DNA of 64,000 nt, taken from assembly GCA_036384655.1 (NCBI GenBank), contig DASVLX010000098.1:4972-68971 (forward strand), read 5' to 3'. Source of the DNA: DASVLX01 sp036384655 (GTDB lineage Bacteria; Actinomycetota; Actinomycetes; Mycobacteriales; Pseudonocardiaceae). The number at the start of each line of letters is the position of its first letter. Positions within the stretch are counted from its first letter, which is position 1. This document shows positions 17,357 through 30,130 of the stretch, piece after piece. The notes beneath the pieces are model-generated. The model did no database searches, was not told where the DNA came from, and saw only the letters and a list, made by a program, of their open reading frames with translations. Made by a program: the position numbers and the translations under genes.

Positions 17357-20300
17357 TTGGCAGTCACCCGCGAGACCCAGGCCACTGCTGCGAACTCCTC
17401 CACCACATCCAGTACGGGGATCCCGGGAGCACCCAAGCGGGTTTCGTTCGCGAAGATTCGTGAGCCGCTGGGGGTACCGAACCTCTTGGATCTGCAGATC
17501 CAGTCCTTTGAATGGCTCACCGGCGACGAGGCGTGGTTCCAGCGCCGAGTCGACGAAGGCGACGAGAACCCGATCGGCGGCCTGGAAGAAGTCCTCAGCG
17601 AGATCTCCCCTATCGAGGATTTCTCGGGATCCATGTCACTGTCCTTCTCCGACCCACGCTTCGACGAGGTCAAGGCCTCCGTCGAAGAGTGCAAGGACAA
17701 GGACATGACCTATGCGGCCCCGTTGTTCGTCACCGCGGAGTTCACCAACCACACCACTGGCGAGATCAAGAGCCAGACGGTGTTCATGGGTGACTTCCCG
17801 ATGATGACGGACAAGGGCACTTTCATCATCAACGGCACGGAGCGCGTCGTCGTGTCGCAGTTGGTCCGGTCGCCTGGCGTCTACTTCGACTCCTCGATCG
17901 ACAAGACCACCGACAAGGACGTGTTCAGCGTCAAGATCATCCCGAGCCGGGGCGCCTGGCTCGAGTTCGACGTCGACAAGCGCGACTCGGTCGGCGTGCG
18001 TATCGACCGCAAGCGTCGCCAGCCCGTGACCGTTCTACTGAAGGCGCTGGGCTGGTCCGCCGAGGCGATCCGCGAGCGGTTCTCCTTCTCCGAGACCCTG
18101 ATGGCCACCCTGGAGAAGGACCACACCGCCGGCACCGACGAGGCGCTGCTCGACATCTACCGCAAGCTGCGCCCGGGCGAGCCGCCGACCAAGGAGAGCG
18201 CCCAGGCACTGCTGGAGAACCTGTTCTTCAAGGAGAAGCGCTACGACCTCGCCAAGGTCGGCCGGTACAAGGTCAACAAGAAGCTTGGCCTGAAGGTGCC
18301 GTACCAGACCGGCGTGCTCACCCAGGAAGACATCGTCACCACCATCGAGTACCTCGTCCGGCTGCACGCCGGCGAGACCACGATGGGCGAGGGCGACACC
18401 CAGGTGCCGGTCGAGGTCGACGACATCGACCACTTCGGTAACCGCCGGCTGCGCACCGTCGGCGAACTGATCCAGAATCAGATCCGGGTCGGCCTGTCCC
18501 GCATGGAGCGGGTCGTCCGGGAGCGGATGACCACCCAGGACGTCGAGGCGATCACGCCGCAGACGTTGATCAACATCCGACCGGTTGTCGCGGCGATCAA
18601 GGAGTTCTTCGGAACGTCCCAGTTGTCGCAGTTCATGGACCAGACCAACCCGATCGCGGGCCTGACGCACAAGCGCCGGCTGTCCGCGCTCGGTCCCGGT
18701 GGTCTGTCCCGTGAGCGGGCCGGCATGGAGGTCCGCGACGTGCACCCCAGCCACTACGGCCGGATGTGCCCGATCGAGACGCCGGAAGGCCCGAACATCG
18801 GTCTGATCGGCTCGCTGGCCACCTACGCGCGGGTCAACCCGTTCGGGTTCATCGAGACCCCGTACCGGAAGGTCGTCGAGGGCCGGGTCACCACGCAGGT
18901 GGACTACCTGACCGCCGACGAGGAGGACCGGCACGTCATCGCGCAGGCCAACGCCGAACTCGACGACGACGGCCGGTTCGCCGTGAGCCGCGTGCTGGTC
19001 CGCAAGAAGGGCGGCGAGGTCGAACTGATCGCGCCGAACGACGTCGACTACATGGACGTCTCGCCTCGGCAGATGGTGTCCGTGGCGACCGCCATGATCC
19101 CCTTCCTGGAGCACGACGACGCCAACCGTGCCCTGATGGGTGCGAACATGCAGCGCCAGGCCGTGCCGCTGCTGCGCGCCGAGTCGCCGATGGTCGGCAC
19201 CGGCACGGAGCTGCGTGCCGCGGTGGACGCCGGTGACGTCGTGGTGGCCGAGAAGGCCGGCGTGGTCGAGGAGCTGTGCGCCGACTACATCACCGTGATG
19301 GCCGACGACGGCACCCGGCGCACCTACCGGCTGCACAAGTTCCGTCGTTCCAACCAGGGCACCTGCATCAACCAGAAGCCGATCGTCGAGGAGGGCGACC
19401 GCGTCGAGGTCGGCCAGGTGATCGCGGACGGTCCGTCCACCGACCGCGGTGAGATGGCGCTGGGCAAGAACCTGCTCGTCGCGATCATGCCGTGGGAGGG
19501 TCACAACTACGAGGACGCGATCATCCTGTCCCAGCGCCTGGTGCAGGACGACGTGCTCACCTCGATCCACATCGAGGAACACGAGATCGACGCCCGGGAC
19601 ACCAAGCTCGGCGCCGAGGAGATCACCCGGGACATCCCGAACGTCTCCGAGGAGGTGCTCGCCGATCTCGACGAGCGCGGCATCATCCGGATCGGTGCCG
19701 AGGTTCGTGACGGCGACATCCTGGTCGGCAAGGTCACCCCGAAGGGCGAGACCGAGCTGACCCCGGAGGAGCGGCTGCTCCGCGCGATCTTCGGTGAGAA
19801 GGCGCGCGAGGTCCGTGACACCTCCCTGAAGGTGCCGCACGGCGAGAACGGCAAGGTCATCGGCATCCGGGTGTTCTCCCGGGAGGATGACGACGAACTG
19901 CCGCCGGGTGTCAATGAACTCGTCCGCGTGTACGTGGCCCAGAAGCGGAAGATCCAGGACGGCGACAAGCTCGCCGGCCGGCACGGCAACAAGGGTGTCA
20001 TCGGCAAGGTGCTGCCGGTCGAGGACATGCCGTTCCTGCCGGACGGCACGGCGGTCGACGTGGTGCTGAACACCCACGGTGTGCCGCGCCGTATGAACAT
20101 CGGACAGATCATGGAGTTGCACCTCGGCTGGCTGGCCTCGCGGGGCTGGCACATCGAGGGCGTTCCGGAGTGGGCGGCGAAGCTGTCGCCGGAGCTCCAC
20201 GACGTGGACCCGCGCACCAACACCGCGACCCCGGTGTTCGACGGTGCCCAGGAAGAGGAGATCACCGGCCTGCTGGGTTCGACACTGCCGAACCGGGACG

Positions 20301-20848
20301 GCGAGCGGATGGTCGGGCAGGACGGCAAGGCCACCCTGTTCGACGGCCGGTCCGGTGAGCCGTTCCCGTTCCCGGTGGCGGTTGGCTACATGTACATCCT
20401 GAAGCTGCACCACCTGGTCGACGACAAGATCCACGCCCGGTCCACCGGCCCGTACTCGATGATCACCCAGCAGCCGTTGGGTGGTAAGGCGCAGTTCGGT
20501 GGCCAGCGGTTCGGTGAGATGGAGTGCTGGGCCATGCAGGCCTACGGCGCCGCCTACACCCTGCAGGAACTGCTCACCATCAAGTCGGACGACGTGCTGG
20601 GGCGCGTCAAGGTTTACGAGGCGATCGTCAAGGGCGAGAACATCCCCGAGCCGGGCATCCCGGAGTCGTTCAAGGTGCTCCTCAAGGAACTGCAGTCGTT
20701 GTGCCTCAACGTCGAGGTGCTGTCCAGCGACGGAGCGGCCATCGAGATGCGCGACAGCGACGACGAGGACCTGGAGCGGGCCGCCGCCAACCTCGGCATC
20801 AACCTGTCCCGCAACGAGTCCCCATCCGTCGACGACGTCGTGAATTAG
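17357..20848 (+). CDS. rpoB: RNA polymerase beta subunit
   Basis: 1163 residues, the actinobacterial length. TTG at 17357 is chosen because it gives the LAVTRE N-terminus homologous to the mycobacterial LADSRQ start, with GGAAGGA 6 bases upstream. The rifampicin region reads GTSQLSQFMDQTNPIAG and keeps the drug-contact residues Asp428, His438 and Ser443. The catalytic-core motifs GRHGNKGVIGKVLPVEDMP and QPLGGKAQFGGQRFGEME are intact. rpoC follows after 168 bases as one transcription unit. Confidence 0.98.
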   Translation: MAVTRETQATAANSSTTSSTGIPGAPKRVSFAKIREPLGVPNLLDLQIQSFEWLTGDEAWFQRRVDEGDENPIGGLEEVLSEISPIEDFSGSMSLSFSDPRFDEVKASVEECKDKDMTYAAPLFVTAEFTNHTTGEIKSQTVFMGDFPMMTDKGTFIINGTERVVVSQLVRSPGVYFDSSIDKTTDKDVFSVKIIPSRGAWLEFDVDKRDSVGVRIDRKRRQPVTVLLKALGWSAEAIRERFSFSETLMATLEKDHTAGTDEALLDIYRKLRPGEPPTKESAQALLENLFFKEKRYDLAKVGRYKVNKKLGLKVPYQTGVLTQEDIVTTIEYLVRLHAGETTMGEGDTQVPVEVDDIDHFGNRRLRTVGELIQNQIRVGLSRMERVVRERMTTQDVEAITPQTLINIRPVVAAIKEFFGTSQLSQFMDQTNPIAGLTHKRRLSALGPGGLSRERAGMEVRDVHPSHYGRMCPIETPEGPNIGLIGSLATYARVNPFGFIETPYRKVVEGRVTTQVDYLTADEEDRHVIAQANAELDDDGRFAVSRVLVRKKGGEVELIAPNDVDYMDVSPRQMVSVATAMIPFLEHDDANRALMGANMQRQAVPLLRAESPMVGTGTELRAAVDAGDVVVAEKAGVVEELCADYITVMADDGTRRTYRLHKFRRSNQGTCINQKPIVEEGDRVEVGQVIADGPSTDRGEMALGKNLLVAIMPWEGHNYEDAIILSQRLVQDDVLTSIHIEEHEIDARDTKLGAEEITRDIPNVSEEVLADLDERGIIRIGAEVRDGDILVGKVTPKGETELTPEERLLRAIFGEKAREVRDTSLKVPHGENGKVIGIRVFSREDDDELPPGVNELVRVYVAQKRKIQDGDKLAGRHGNKGVIGKVLPVEDMPFLPDGTAVDVVLNTHGVPRRMNIGQIMELHLGWLASRGWHIEGVPEWAAKLSPELHDVDPRTNTATPVFDGAQEEEITGLLGSTLPNRDGERMVGQDGKATLFDGRSGEPFPFPVAVGYMYILKLHHLVDDKIHARSTGPYSMITQQPLGGKAQFGGQRFGEMECWAMQAYGAAYTLQELLTIKSDDVLGRVKVYEAIVKGENIPEPGIPESFKVLLKELQSLCLNVEVLSSDGAAIEMRDSDDEDLERAAANLGINLSRNESPSVDDVVN

Positions 20849-21016
20849 GGGACATACGTCGCAGACTCCTGACCAGCCATCTCTTCCCGAAAAGGAGGGC
20901 CTACCCCACGGGACCTCAGGGGCACCGTGACGGTAGCCGACCAAGGAAACCATGAGTCGTAACCGTTCCCTCGCAACGCAACAACTCCAAGACTCCGGAG
21001 AGGCGGCGCAGTCCTA

Positions 21017-24916
<3,900 letters not shown>

Positions 24917-24932
24917 CCGCAAGTCCTGTTCG

Positions 24933-24968
24933 GACGAACGACCCCGGCTTCGGCCGGGGTCGTTCGTC
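24933..24968 (+). terminator. Strong hairpin terminator of rpoBC
   Basis: A perfect 16-bp stem, GACGAACGACCCCGGC (24933-24948) with its complement (24953-24968), encloses a TTCG tetraloop 17 bases after the rpoC stop. There is no T-tract, which is common in high-GC actinobacteria. Confidence 0.75.
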
Positions 24969-25033
24969 GTAGTCGGGGAACGTCTTTGTCCGATCGGCCT
25001 CGGTGATCATGGGCTTACGCCAGGATGATGGTC

Positions 25034-25855
25034 ATGACCGAACAGCCGCTTCCGCCGTATGGACCACCGCCGTATGGACCACCGCCGTATGGACCACCGG
25101 GTGGGCCGTCGGTGGGTGGGACGCGGTACGGACGGCCCTACGGTCCGGGGTACGGGTACGGATCACCACCGCCGGAAACCGAGCCGGAGTCGGTGAGCCC
25201 CCAGGCATTCGCTCGGCTCCAGTCCGCCAAGGTCCTCCGTGACCTGTTCGTCGTGTTGGTCGGTGTGGCGTTGGTGGTGCTCGCGTTCATCGGACCAGGC
25301 ACCGTGCAGGTCTGGGTCACTGCGGTGCTGTTCATCGTGATCTTTCTGGTGGCGGCCGCCAGGCATGCCGTCGCCGAGAGGTATGTCCCACCCTGGCCGC
25401 GCGGGGTGCGGCTGGCGCTCAGCGTGATCGGTCTGCTGGCCGGTGGGTTCTTCATCGCGTACGCCATCGGGCATTTCGGGGGCCAGACCGCCACCGCGGC
25501 GACCAGCCATTGCACCTACATGCCCGCATCTGACAACCGAGGCACGTACTATGCGTGCTCAGCCGAGGTCACCTGGCCGGATGGCACCACCAGCATGGTC
25601 ACCGTTGAGCAGAACAATCGGTTCCCGCAGACCCAAACGTTTGTCAAGCCGAAGGGTGGACTGGCCGGTCTGATCGCCCCCGGCGCGAAGGAGCCGTGGA
25701 CCACGCTGGTCACCTTTGCCGTGATCGGCGCGCTGGCGATGCTGCAGGCGGTGTTCAGCCTGATCGTCCTCGCGGTCATCCGGCCCCGCCGCGCTGGACC
25801 GCCCACCGGTGGTCCCGCCGCTGGTGACCTGCCGCCGGGAATGCTCCCGTCGTAG
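25034..25855 (+). CDS. Unknown membrane protein with Pro/Tyr/Gly-rich N-terminus
   Basis: 273 residues. The N-terminus holds three exact PPYGP repeats and further Gly/Tyr-rich sequence. Two adjacent hydrophobic helices lie near residues 69-108, a third near 126-147 and a fourth near 228-252. Between the third and fourth is an outer loop with two Cys (SHCTYMP; YYACSAEVTWPDGT) that may form a disulfide. I cannot name a family. ATG at 25034 is preferred because AGGA lies 8 bases upstream; ATG at 25025 is the alternative. Confidence 0.7.
   Translation: MTEQPLPPYGPPPYGPPPYGPPGGPSVGGTRYGRPYGPGYGYGSPPPETEPESVSPQAFARLQSAKVLRDLFVVLVGVALVVLAFIGPGTVQVWVTAVLFIVIFLVAAARHAVAERYVPPWPRGVRLALSVIGLLAGGFFIAYAIGHFGGQTATAATSHCTYMPASDNRGTYYACSAEVTWPDGTTSMVTVEQNNRFPQTQTFVKPKGGLAGLIAPGAKEPWTTLVTFAVIGALAMLQAVFSLIVLAVIRPRRAGPPTGGPAAGDLPPGMLPS
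25052..25096 (+). repeat. Three tandem copies of a 15-bp unit
   Basis: The unit CCGCCGTATGGACCA is repeated three times exactly and encodes PPYGP. Being in frame and a multiple of three, it can vary in copy number without breaking the protein. Confidence 0.9.
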
Positions 25856-25885
25856 CCCTCGCAGCGGCGGGCTGCCGTCGTGGCG

Positions 25886-26503
25886 TCAGGGCTTCTGGGG
25901 GCCGCCGAACCCCTGGAAACCCTCGTCGTCTTCGTACTCCTCCGGCGGCGTGACTGGACGCGATGCCGGCCGGTGCGGCTGGTTTGCGTACGGCCGGGCC
26001 GGAGCCTGACCGCCGTGCGGACCGGCAGTCGGGGGCTGGTGGCCCGGTGCCACCGACGGCTGCTGGGGCTGGGCGGCGGCTGGCCGGTAGGAGTCACGCT
26101 GTTGGGCCGGACCGTCGCCAGGAGCGCGGCGTTGCAGGGCGTCCAGACGGGCCTGCTCGGCCTCGCCAGCCTCGATCTTGTCGCCGAGGATCTCCCGCTG
26201 CGTGGCGTTCACCCGCTCGGCGATGTTGATCCGATCGCCCACATACCGCTGGACGACGGCGGCCTGCTGACGGGCCGCGTCGGCGACCGCCAACCGTAGG
26301 GCCGACATGATGCTGCCGGAGAGTGCCTGCGCCGAGCCGGACCGGAGGGCGTTCTCGGAAAGCTTGACATCGATGACCGAGCCCCCAGGCCCGGCGGTGA
26401 CGGTCACGCCGCGGTCAGTCGAATGGGCGGTGGCCCGGATCTGGCTGATCTCGTCCTTCATCTCGGCGTAGCGAGCGGCGAGGTCGGTTTTGGCCTCTGT
26501 CAT
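25886..26503 (-). CDS. YbaB/EbfC-like protein with Pro/Gln-rich tail
   Basis: 205 residues. Residues 1-105 resemble the YbaB/EbfC fold: a first helix (DLAARYAEMKDEISQIRATAHSTD), a beta region with VTVTAGPGGSVIDVKL and a long second helix. The remaining ~85 residues are Pro/Gln/Ala-rich and end in an acidic EEYEDDEGFQ segment. YbaB-like proteins with such tails often lie beside WXG100/ESX-type genes in actinobacteria. It is the last gene of the minus-strand array, 58 bases after the 437-residue protein, so it is probably co-transcribed. Function beyond possible nucleic-acid or partner binding is unknown. Confidence 0.72.
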   Translation of the reverse strand: MTEAKTDLAARYAEMKDEISQIRATAHSTDRGVTVTAGPGGSVIDVKLSENALRSGSAQALSGSIMSALRLAVADAARQQAAVVQRYVGDRINIAERVNATQREILGDKIEAGEAEQARLDALQRRAPGDGPAQQRDSYRPAAAQPQQPSVAPGHQPPTAGPHGGQAPARPYANQPHRPASRPVTPPEEYEDDEGFQGFGGPQKP

Positions 26504-26561
26504 CGTGGTCCCCTCAATGATGTGGCTTCATACTGCTGTTCGTACGGACAAACATATCGAA

Positions 26562-27875
26562 TCAGTCCGGAGTGGACTGCCAGGTGCCCGGCGGCACGAT
26601 GGTGGGCTCGCTGGGCGCGTACGCCGGACTCGGCGGCAGACACCACCCCTCCTCGGTCCGCACCAGCGCGGTGTCGGGAAATACCCACCAGGTCACGAAT
26701 TCGACCGGGAAACCGCCAGACAGCGGGAACAGTGAAGCGATTCGTCGGCGCCACCTGAGATCGGCTGCCAGCTTCTGAGCGTCGGGCGTACAGAGCACGA
26801 ATTCGTGGCTCATGCCCCACAACCACACAGCAGGACCGTCCACGATGTCGCTTCGGATCTCGGTGCGTGCATCGGAGGCGAAGACGCGGACCGACCACTC
26901 CGCCGGTACCCCGCTGAGCGTGCCCGAGCGAATCACGGGGAACTGTACGATCGGGGCGGTGAGATACGGTTTGTTGATCCGGACCCCAGGGCTCCAGTCG
27001 AAAATACTTGATCCCGAACCATTGTTCTGTGGAGGACCTTCATTCTCGGGGTCATGGAAGGGAGTCGTCGCCGATGGCAGTGGCTGCTGGCTGAGTCGAA
27101 TCCTGTGATTGGACACGTTGACATACAGCGGCGGGTAAGATTCACGCAGATTCAGGGCAACATCGGGGAAGGTTTCCGGATAGGGAACGTCAGCCAGCGG
27201 TTCGGCGGGCTGCCGGGCTTGCGGAGCAAAATGACCGGGGTGGTCGAAGCTGAGAGGCACCCAACTCTGGCGGCGTTTCCTGAGGAGCGCGGGAACAGAT
27301 GGTATCCCGCCCGGGGATATCGATCCAGATTTCTGGAGTTCCACGTCAGCCAGGGCGGGATCGACTCGAAGTGCCTGAGTTGTGGCAGCCGAACCAAGCT
27401 GCCAGGCCCGCTGCCGTCGCCGCTCAATTTCCGCTGCCAGGGGAATTGGATCAGGCGTCGGGATCAGGTAGCCCGCGTGTTCGGTTTGTAGCCAGACAGC
27501 CGGACCATCCTTGAGGCGGACAAAATGAACGAACTCGTCGGAGCGGTCACTCTTAAAATAATAGACTGCGTTGTCGCGCAGGCCGCCCATCATACCGGGC
27601 TGAACCAGGAGGACGCTCCTCAGCGGAATTCGCAGCCATGGTTCATACCGGCTCTGGCGCGACGTGACCAGCATGCCGTCGAGGGTTGCACCGAAGTAGC
27701 AGGTGTCGTACTCGAGAACGAATGTTGGTGAAAGTGGAAGATCTTTGATATCGGACTGGTAGTCCTTGGGTTCCCACTTGGCGGGAATCGGAACCAGGAT
27801 CGGTGCCTCGGGTGCCGCCGGCCACAGTCCCGGTAGGGCTCCGCCCGCGCCGATCCGAAGATGTGATTCGGTCAT
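26562..27875 (-). CDS. Unknown 437-residue protein with internal duplication (module A)
   Basis: No signal peptide or transmembrane helix is seen. The protein contains two related halves: residues about 55-155 and 248-378 both pass through a strand pair ending in Ser-x-Gln (LVTSRQ; RIRLSQQ) and then DGPAVWL (123-129 and 346-352), followed by a ...TPD..LAA...RRR helix. This strand-rich pattern with a C-terminal helix recalls tandem PH-like domains; that is inference. A Pro-rich C-terminus ends with APSEPTIVPPGTW, which is repeated in the paralogue at 30131-31420. The start overlaps the upstream stop by four bases. Some AT-rich codons (TAT TAT TTT near 27560) are unusual for this genome. Confidence 0.75.
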   Translation of the reverse strand: MTESHLRIGAGGALPGLWPAAPEAPILVPIPAKWEPKDYQSDIKDLPLSPTFVLEYDTCYFGATLDGMLVTSRQSRYEPWLRIPLRSVLLVQPGMMGGLRDNAVYYFKSDRSDEFVHFVRLKDGPAVWLQTEHAGYLIPTPDPIPLAAEIERRRQRAWQLGSAATTQALRVDPALADVELQKSGSISPGGIPSVPALLRKRRQSWVPLSFDHPGHFAPQARQPAEPLADVPYPETFPDVALNLRESYPPLYVNVSNHRIRLSQQPLPSATTPFHDPENEGPPQNNGSGSSIFDWSPGVRINKPYLTAPIVQFPVIRSGTLSGVPAEWSVRVFASDARTEIRSDIVDGPAVWLWGMSHEFVLCTPDAQKLAADLRWRRRIASLFPLSGGFPVEFVTWWVFPDTALVRTEEGWCLPPSPAYAPSEPTIVPPGTWQSTPD

Positions 27876-28384
27876 GCCGAGGCCACCGTCCCGGCAGACG
27901 GCGCTGGCCAGGTATCTCGCGGTGTTCGGAGAAGAAAGTCTATCACAAAGTCAACTCTGTACTGGCATTCAATAGGGTTGTGGTGACCGGGAATTGTTAT
28001 TGGTTTCGCTCCGAAGTCTATCTCGTGCAGGCCGCGCAGTGCACTGCCATACCAGTCGATTGACTTCAGCCATGCGGTCATGTGGTCATTCATGATGCGC
28101 CGGACGAGGTCAACCTCGCCGCTCACCACGAAGATCCGGTCGAACTCGGGGTCGCCGACGGCTATAGCACCAGGATTGGATGGTGTCCAAGAAAACGGAT
28201 TCTCTGTACGGGGCGACCATCGCTCGAGAGTGAGCTGCGGTGTCGGAACTGGTGATTGGACGTAGAGGGTCGTCTCAAAGTAGGAGGATTCGCTGTCGCC
28301 GGTATTCTCGGTTACGGCCCAAACATAGAATCCTCGGTATTCACCGGACTCGTCGCGGCCGGGACGCCGGATCGGAAATGTCAT
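27872..28384 (-). CDS. Small DUF3137-like protein (module A)
   Basis: 170 residues with no signal or transmembrane segment. The centre reads VGDPEFDRIFVVSGEVDLVRRIM followed by a Trp-containing helix (MTAWLKSIDW). This resembles the FDr.F.V.s.d...a..ll pattern of DUF3137 proteins, whose role is unknown. The C-terminus has a DFVIDFLL helix also found in its paralogue at 31417-31947. ATG overlaps the effector stop by four bases, and its own stop overlaps the next start, so the three genes of module A are tightly coupled. Confidence 0.72.
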   Translation of the reverse strand: MTFPIRRPGRDESGEYRGFYVWAVTENTGDSESSYFETTLYVQSPVPTPQLTLERWSPRTENPFSWTPSNPGAIAVGDPEFDRIFVVSGEVDLVRRIMNDHMTAWLKSIDWYGSALRGLHEIDFGAKPITIPGHHNPIECQYRVDFVIDFLLRTPRDTWPAPSAGTVASA

Positions 28385-30006
28385 CGTTGCTCCGATCCTT
28401 CCTTGTTACCTTCATCTTCCTTACTTGCGCTTGATCCACCAGGATTTTCCATGTAGTCTTGCGCCTTGTTCAGGCTGTTAACGTTGCTGATTCCGTTCGA
28501 GAGATTCTTCGCGTATGTGTTCGCCTGCTTGTAAATGTTGTCAGTGTCCCCGGGCTTCGCGAGGCCGAACTCGGCCTGAAGCCGGTCGTGGGCCGAATTG
28601 GTAATCTTCTCTTTCCAATTGGTGTTCCATAGCATCTCCTTTGCGGCCTGGCCTGTTGTAGCGTCAGCCCCCGTACGCTTTGTCACGGCGTCCTTGGCCT
28701 CGTCCAATTTCTCGAACACGAGTTCCGATTTTTCGCCGGGCACCTTCTTTTCCGTCGCACCCAGCATTTTTCCCCTCTTGGTCCCCTCGCCCACAAACTT
28801 TTGGAGCGCCGAGTTCTTGAGGTACTTGGGGTCTTTGAGCTTTTTTAGGACGTCCTGGATCTTCTTGAGGATGCTCATGATCTTCTGGAGGAGGCTGGCT
28901 GCTTTCTGGGTCTGTGCACCCGCCTTTTCGACTCCTGTAACGATTTCGCCGACGGCCGCCGTTGTGCCAGCGACCTCGGACGCACCCAGCGTGACGACGG
29001 CGGATGCCTGTGCGGCCAAAACGGTGATCACAACCTGCTCGACCACGTCCGCGATGATGCCGTTGATGATGTCGTAGGCCGCCTTCATCAGCATGCTGCT
29101 GATCTGCAGCAGACCGGCGATGTGTCCTGCGGAGTCCGCCGTGGAGTCCATCGTCTGTTTGGTGGCGTTCATCGTCTGTCCCGCCGCGAACGCGGCGTCG
29201 CCGGACCAGTCCTGGGTGTAGGTCTGCGTGGTCATTTCGAACTGGGAACTCAGCTCGTTGACGCTCTTGGCCAGCCCGTTGAAACCCGTAGCACTGTCGG
29301 TCAGCGCTTTCGGGTCACCGGTGACTGCCTCCAGCATCTCTTTGAGCGGCGTGAAGAGGTTCTCCAGGAAGCTCAGACCCTTGGTGATCAAGAAGTTCAG
29401 TGGGTCGCCCACAGCACCGACGGCATCACTCGCGAAGCCGGTGACATCAGCGGCCACGTTGCTGACAGCCGAGGCGGTACCCGCGATGTCGCCATCGTCC
29501 AATCCTTTGATGGCCTTCGCCCCATCTTGGAAGGTCTTGTACACATTGCCTGCGAGCGGCACGCTCCCCAGCACCTTGCTGCCGTCCGGGGCCATAGCGC
29601 TGGCTGCGCCGACCGCGGTTCCGACCGCGCCGCCCACGGTTCCACCGACGGTTGCGCCTGCGATGTTCCAACCGATGCTGGCCCCGGTCGCGGCGTCACT
29701 GCCGATGCCGTTCAGCACGGCCGCGATCTCCCGGTCCCTGTTGTCGTACTCCTCCTGCATGGTGCCGAACAGGCCGCCGGCGGTGTTGAGGTGTACGCCC
29801 ATCTGCAGCAGCCCGTCGCGCAGATCGGTCAGCATCCCCACGTAGATGTCGTAGAGGCCCAGACCGTCGCCGAGCAGGCCCCACGACTGTTGGGGCACCT
29901 CGGCCTTGCCGAGTTGGCCCTGCAGCGCTTGGACCTCGTCGCCGTACCCGCTGATCTCTCGGCCCGCCTGTGCCAGCGCGGTGGTGTTGACGGTGAATCC
30001 GCTCAT
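28381..30006 (-). CDS. Type VII secretion-like protein: EspC-like domain fused to WXG-like body (module A)
   Basis: 541 residues. Residues 1-98 look like an EspC/DUF2580 helical hairpin: a W-G-x-x-G turn at 42-46 and the secretion signal YDNRD (YxxxD, 87-91). A glycine-zipper hydrophobic stretch follows (about 107-137). The body has a second W-S-G turn (267-269), a strongly conserved hydrophobic segment (LLQISSMLMKAAYDIINGI, 299-317) and a Lys-rich C-terminal region ending in a charged low-complexity tail after ENPGGSS. No known toxin motif was found. ATG at 30006 is preceded by GGGAGG and is the same start as in the second module; a longer reading to 30351 is not credible. Composition drops in GC toward the 3' end. 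Confidence 0.8.
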   Translation of the reverse strand: MSGFTVNTTALAQAGREISGYGDEVQALQGQLGKAEVPQQSWGLLGDGLGLYDIYVGMLTDLRDGLLQMGVHLNTAGGLFGTMQEEYDNRDREIAAVLNGIGSDAATGASIGWNIAGATVGGTVGGAVGTAVGAASAMAPDGSKVLGSVPLAGNVYKTFQDGAKAIKGLDDGDIAGTASAVSNVAADVTGFASDAVGAVGDPLNFLITKGLSFLENLFTPLKEMLEAVTGDPKALTDSATGFNGLAKSVNELSSQFEMTTQTYTQDWSGDAAFAAGQTMNATKQTMDSTADSAGHIAGLLQISSMLMKAAYDIINGIIADVVEQVVITVLAAQASAVVTLGASEVAGTTAAVGEIVTGVEKAGAQTQKAASLLQKIMSILKKIQDVLKKLKDPKYLKNSALQKFVGEGTKRGKMLGATEKKVPGEKSELVFEKLDEAKDAVTKRTGADATTGQAAKEMLWNTNWKEKITNSAHDRLQAEFGLAKPGDTDNIYKQANTYAKNLSNGISNVNSLNKAQDYMENPGGSSASKEDEGNKEGSEQR

Positions 30007-30056
30007 CCCTGGACGCCTCCCTGCTCCAAGTCGGGTGATCCGCCTGGCGATCACAC
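29978..30056. repeat. 79-bp direct repeat, copy 1 (5' region of module A)
   Basis: Identical over 79 bp to 33396-33474, with weaker similarity continuing for about 60 bp upstream of the genes. It covers the first ~10 codons (MSGFTVNTT...), the ribosome-binding site and the presumed regulatory region of the two EspC-like genes. Confidence 0.95.
30035..30054. promoter_or_regulatory. Operator-like inverted repeat, module A
   Basis: GTGATC-N8-GATCAC, 29-48 bases upstream of the start codon on the minus strand. The identical 20 bp occurs before module B (33453-33472). Its symmetry and position suggest a binding site for a shared regulator; no promoter hexamers could be assigned with confidence. 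Confidence 0.5.
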
Positions 30057-30130
30057 GAACCGGAGGATACGGAGGTCCAGCCGCCGACACGCCGGTTTCG
30101 ATCGAATTGGTGACGACCCGGTTGGTTGGG

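Noticed and set aside
18608..18700. Rifampicin-region differences in RpoB (TNPIA instead of NNPLS)
   Set aside because: The key drug-contact residues (Asp428, His438, Ser443) are unchanged, and TNP(L/I)A-type variants occur in actinobacteria as wild type. Not enough to call resistance.
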